Shown here: positions 63,879 to 64,000 of the stretch, piece by piece | How positions within the stretch are numbered: position 1 is the stretch's first letter | Layout of the letters: each line of letters begins with the position of its first letter | Source of the DNA: Candidatus Methylacidiphilales bacterium | GTDB lineage: Bacteria > Verrucomicrobiota > Verrucomicrobiia > Methylacidiphilales > CAZTYG01 | NCBI GenBank assembly: GCA_033875315.1 | Contig: JANRJG010000042.1 | Coordinates: 24,654 to 88,653, forward strand | Length of the DNA: 64,000 nt | Direction of reading: 5' to 3' | Translations under genes and position numbers: made by a program | Notes under the pieces: generated by a model | What the model saw: only the letters and a program-made list of their open reading frames with translations | What the model was told of the DNA's origin: nothing | Databases searched by the model: none

Positions 63879-63931
63879 AGATAGGCACAATAGACTGTAC
63901 AATCCCTGTCCGATGCCGTACCAAACTGGGG

Positions 63932-64000
63932 ATGAACCCATTGAGTGCAGATTTAAGGAAGCGGATCATTGCAGCGCGTAAAAAAGGCCACCGTATCGTC
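63932..64000 (+). CDS. Possible IS630-type transposase, N-terminal start (partial)
   Basis: An ORF starting at ATG 63932 reads MNPLSADLRKRIIAARKKGH and continues beyond the window. DLRxRI-x-A-x-x-x-G is typical of the first helix of the helix-turn-helix in IS630-family transposases. Only 23 residues are visible, so the call is tentative. It follows the nested palindromes by 53 nt, where the element's left end would be expected. Confidence 0.45.
   Translation, partial: MNPLSADLRKRIIAARKKGHRIV

Overview
The window is GC-rich DNA, densely packed with genes, from a Gram-negative bacterium. It carries lipid A genes (lpxA, an lpxH-type phosphatase), an outer-membrane secretin and a hopanoid cyclase. 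The mix is most consistent with a Verrucomicrobiota member: a ThuA-like protein beside a Gfo/Idh/MocA oxidoreductase, a secreted protein with autotransporter-associated strand repeats, squalene-hopene cyclase with HpnG, a Tad locus with a vWA-TadG, and GatCAB. The phylum is inferred from protein flavour; no rRNA or other decisive marker is present. I saw no tRNA, rRNA or CRISPR array.

Layout. 1-7 kb: end of a ThuA-like gene, a Gfo/Idh/MocA oxidoreductase, an SDR on the minus strand, then ispF-tmk-holB, accB-accC and thiE. 7.2-8.6 kb: a secreted beta-strand-repeat protein. 8.7-22.0 kb: a 13.4-kb minus-strand tad/cpa operon running cpaB, cpaC, cpaE/tadZ, cpaF/tadA, tadB, tadC, histidine kinase, response regulator, tadE, tadE, vWA-tadG, DUF192. 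It has a good sigma70-type promoter at 22.05 kb. The regulators sit inside the machine's own operon, and no Flp pilin or prepilin peptidase gene is in the window. 22.1-24.3 kb: a secreted C39-like cysteine-protease-fold protein and a secreted alpha/beta hydrolase. 24.4-28.0 kb: argG, dxs, xseB. 28.0-32.0 kb: a SitABCD/Yfe-type Mn/Fe ABC importer, divergent from an MntR-like repressor, with a palindromic operator candidate between them. 32.2-34.9 kb: a P1B-4 type (Fe/Co class) exporting ATPase and a small membrane protein. 35-42.3 kb: lpxH-like gene, DEDDh exonuclease, hpnG, shc, uvrB, lpxA. 42.5-48.6 kb: a small coiled-coil membrane protein, radC, hflX, miaA, a UvrD-type helicase and hisA. 48.7-52.5 kb: YHYH protein, SRPBCC/ArsR pair, a repeat-domain methyltransferase and a GIY-YIG protein. 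52.5-55.4 kb: the three-subunit proton-translocating transhydrogenase. 55.6-58.8 kb: gatCAB. 58.8-63.5 kb: two tandem PilB/GspE ATPases and a PilC/GspF protein. 63.5-64.0 kb: nested inverted repeats and the start of what looks like an IS630-type transposase.

How they work together. Dxs and IspF (MEP pathway) supply isoprenoid units that Shc converts to hopanoids and HpnG processes further. The importer, MntR and the P1B-4 pump form a metal-homeostasis neighbourhood. Tad and the PilB/PilB/PilC set are two separate pilus or secretion machines. Much of the rest is housekeeping.

The most unusual material is the tad operon with an embedded two-component system, families of dispersed palindromic repeats (one copy forms the 3' end of thiE), hairpins built over stop or start codons (accC, YHYH gene), long same-strand overlaps (radC/hflX, GIY-YIG/pntB), and two consensus DnaA boxes exactly 11 bp apart. 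I did not find a clearly new defence or biosynthetic system.
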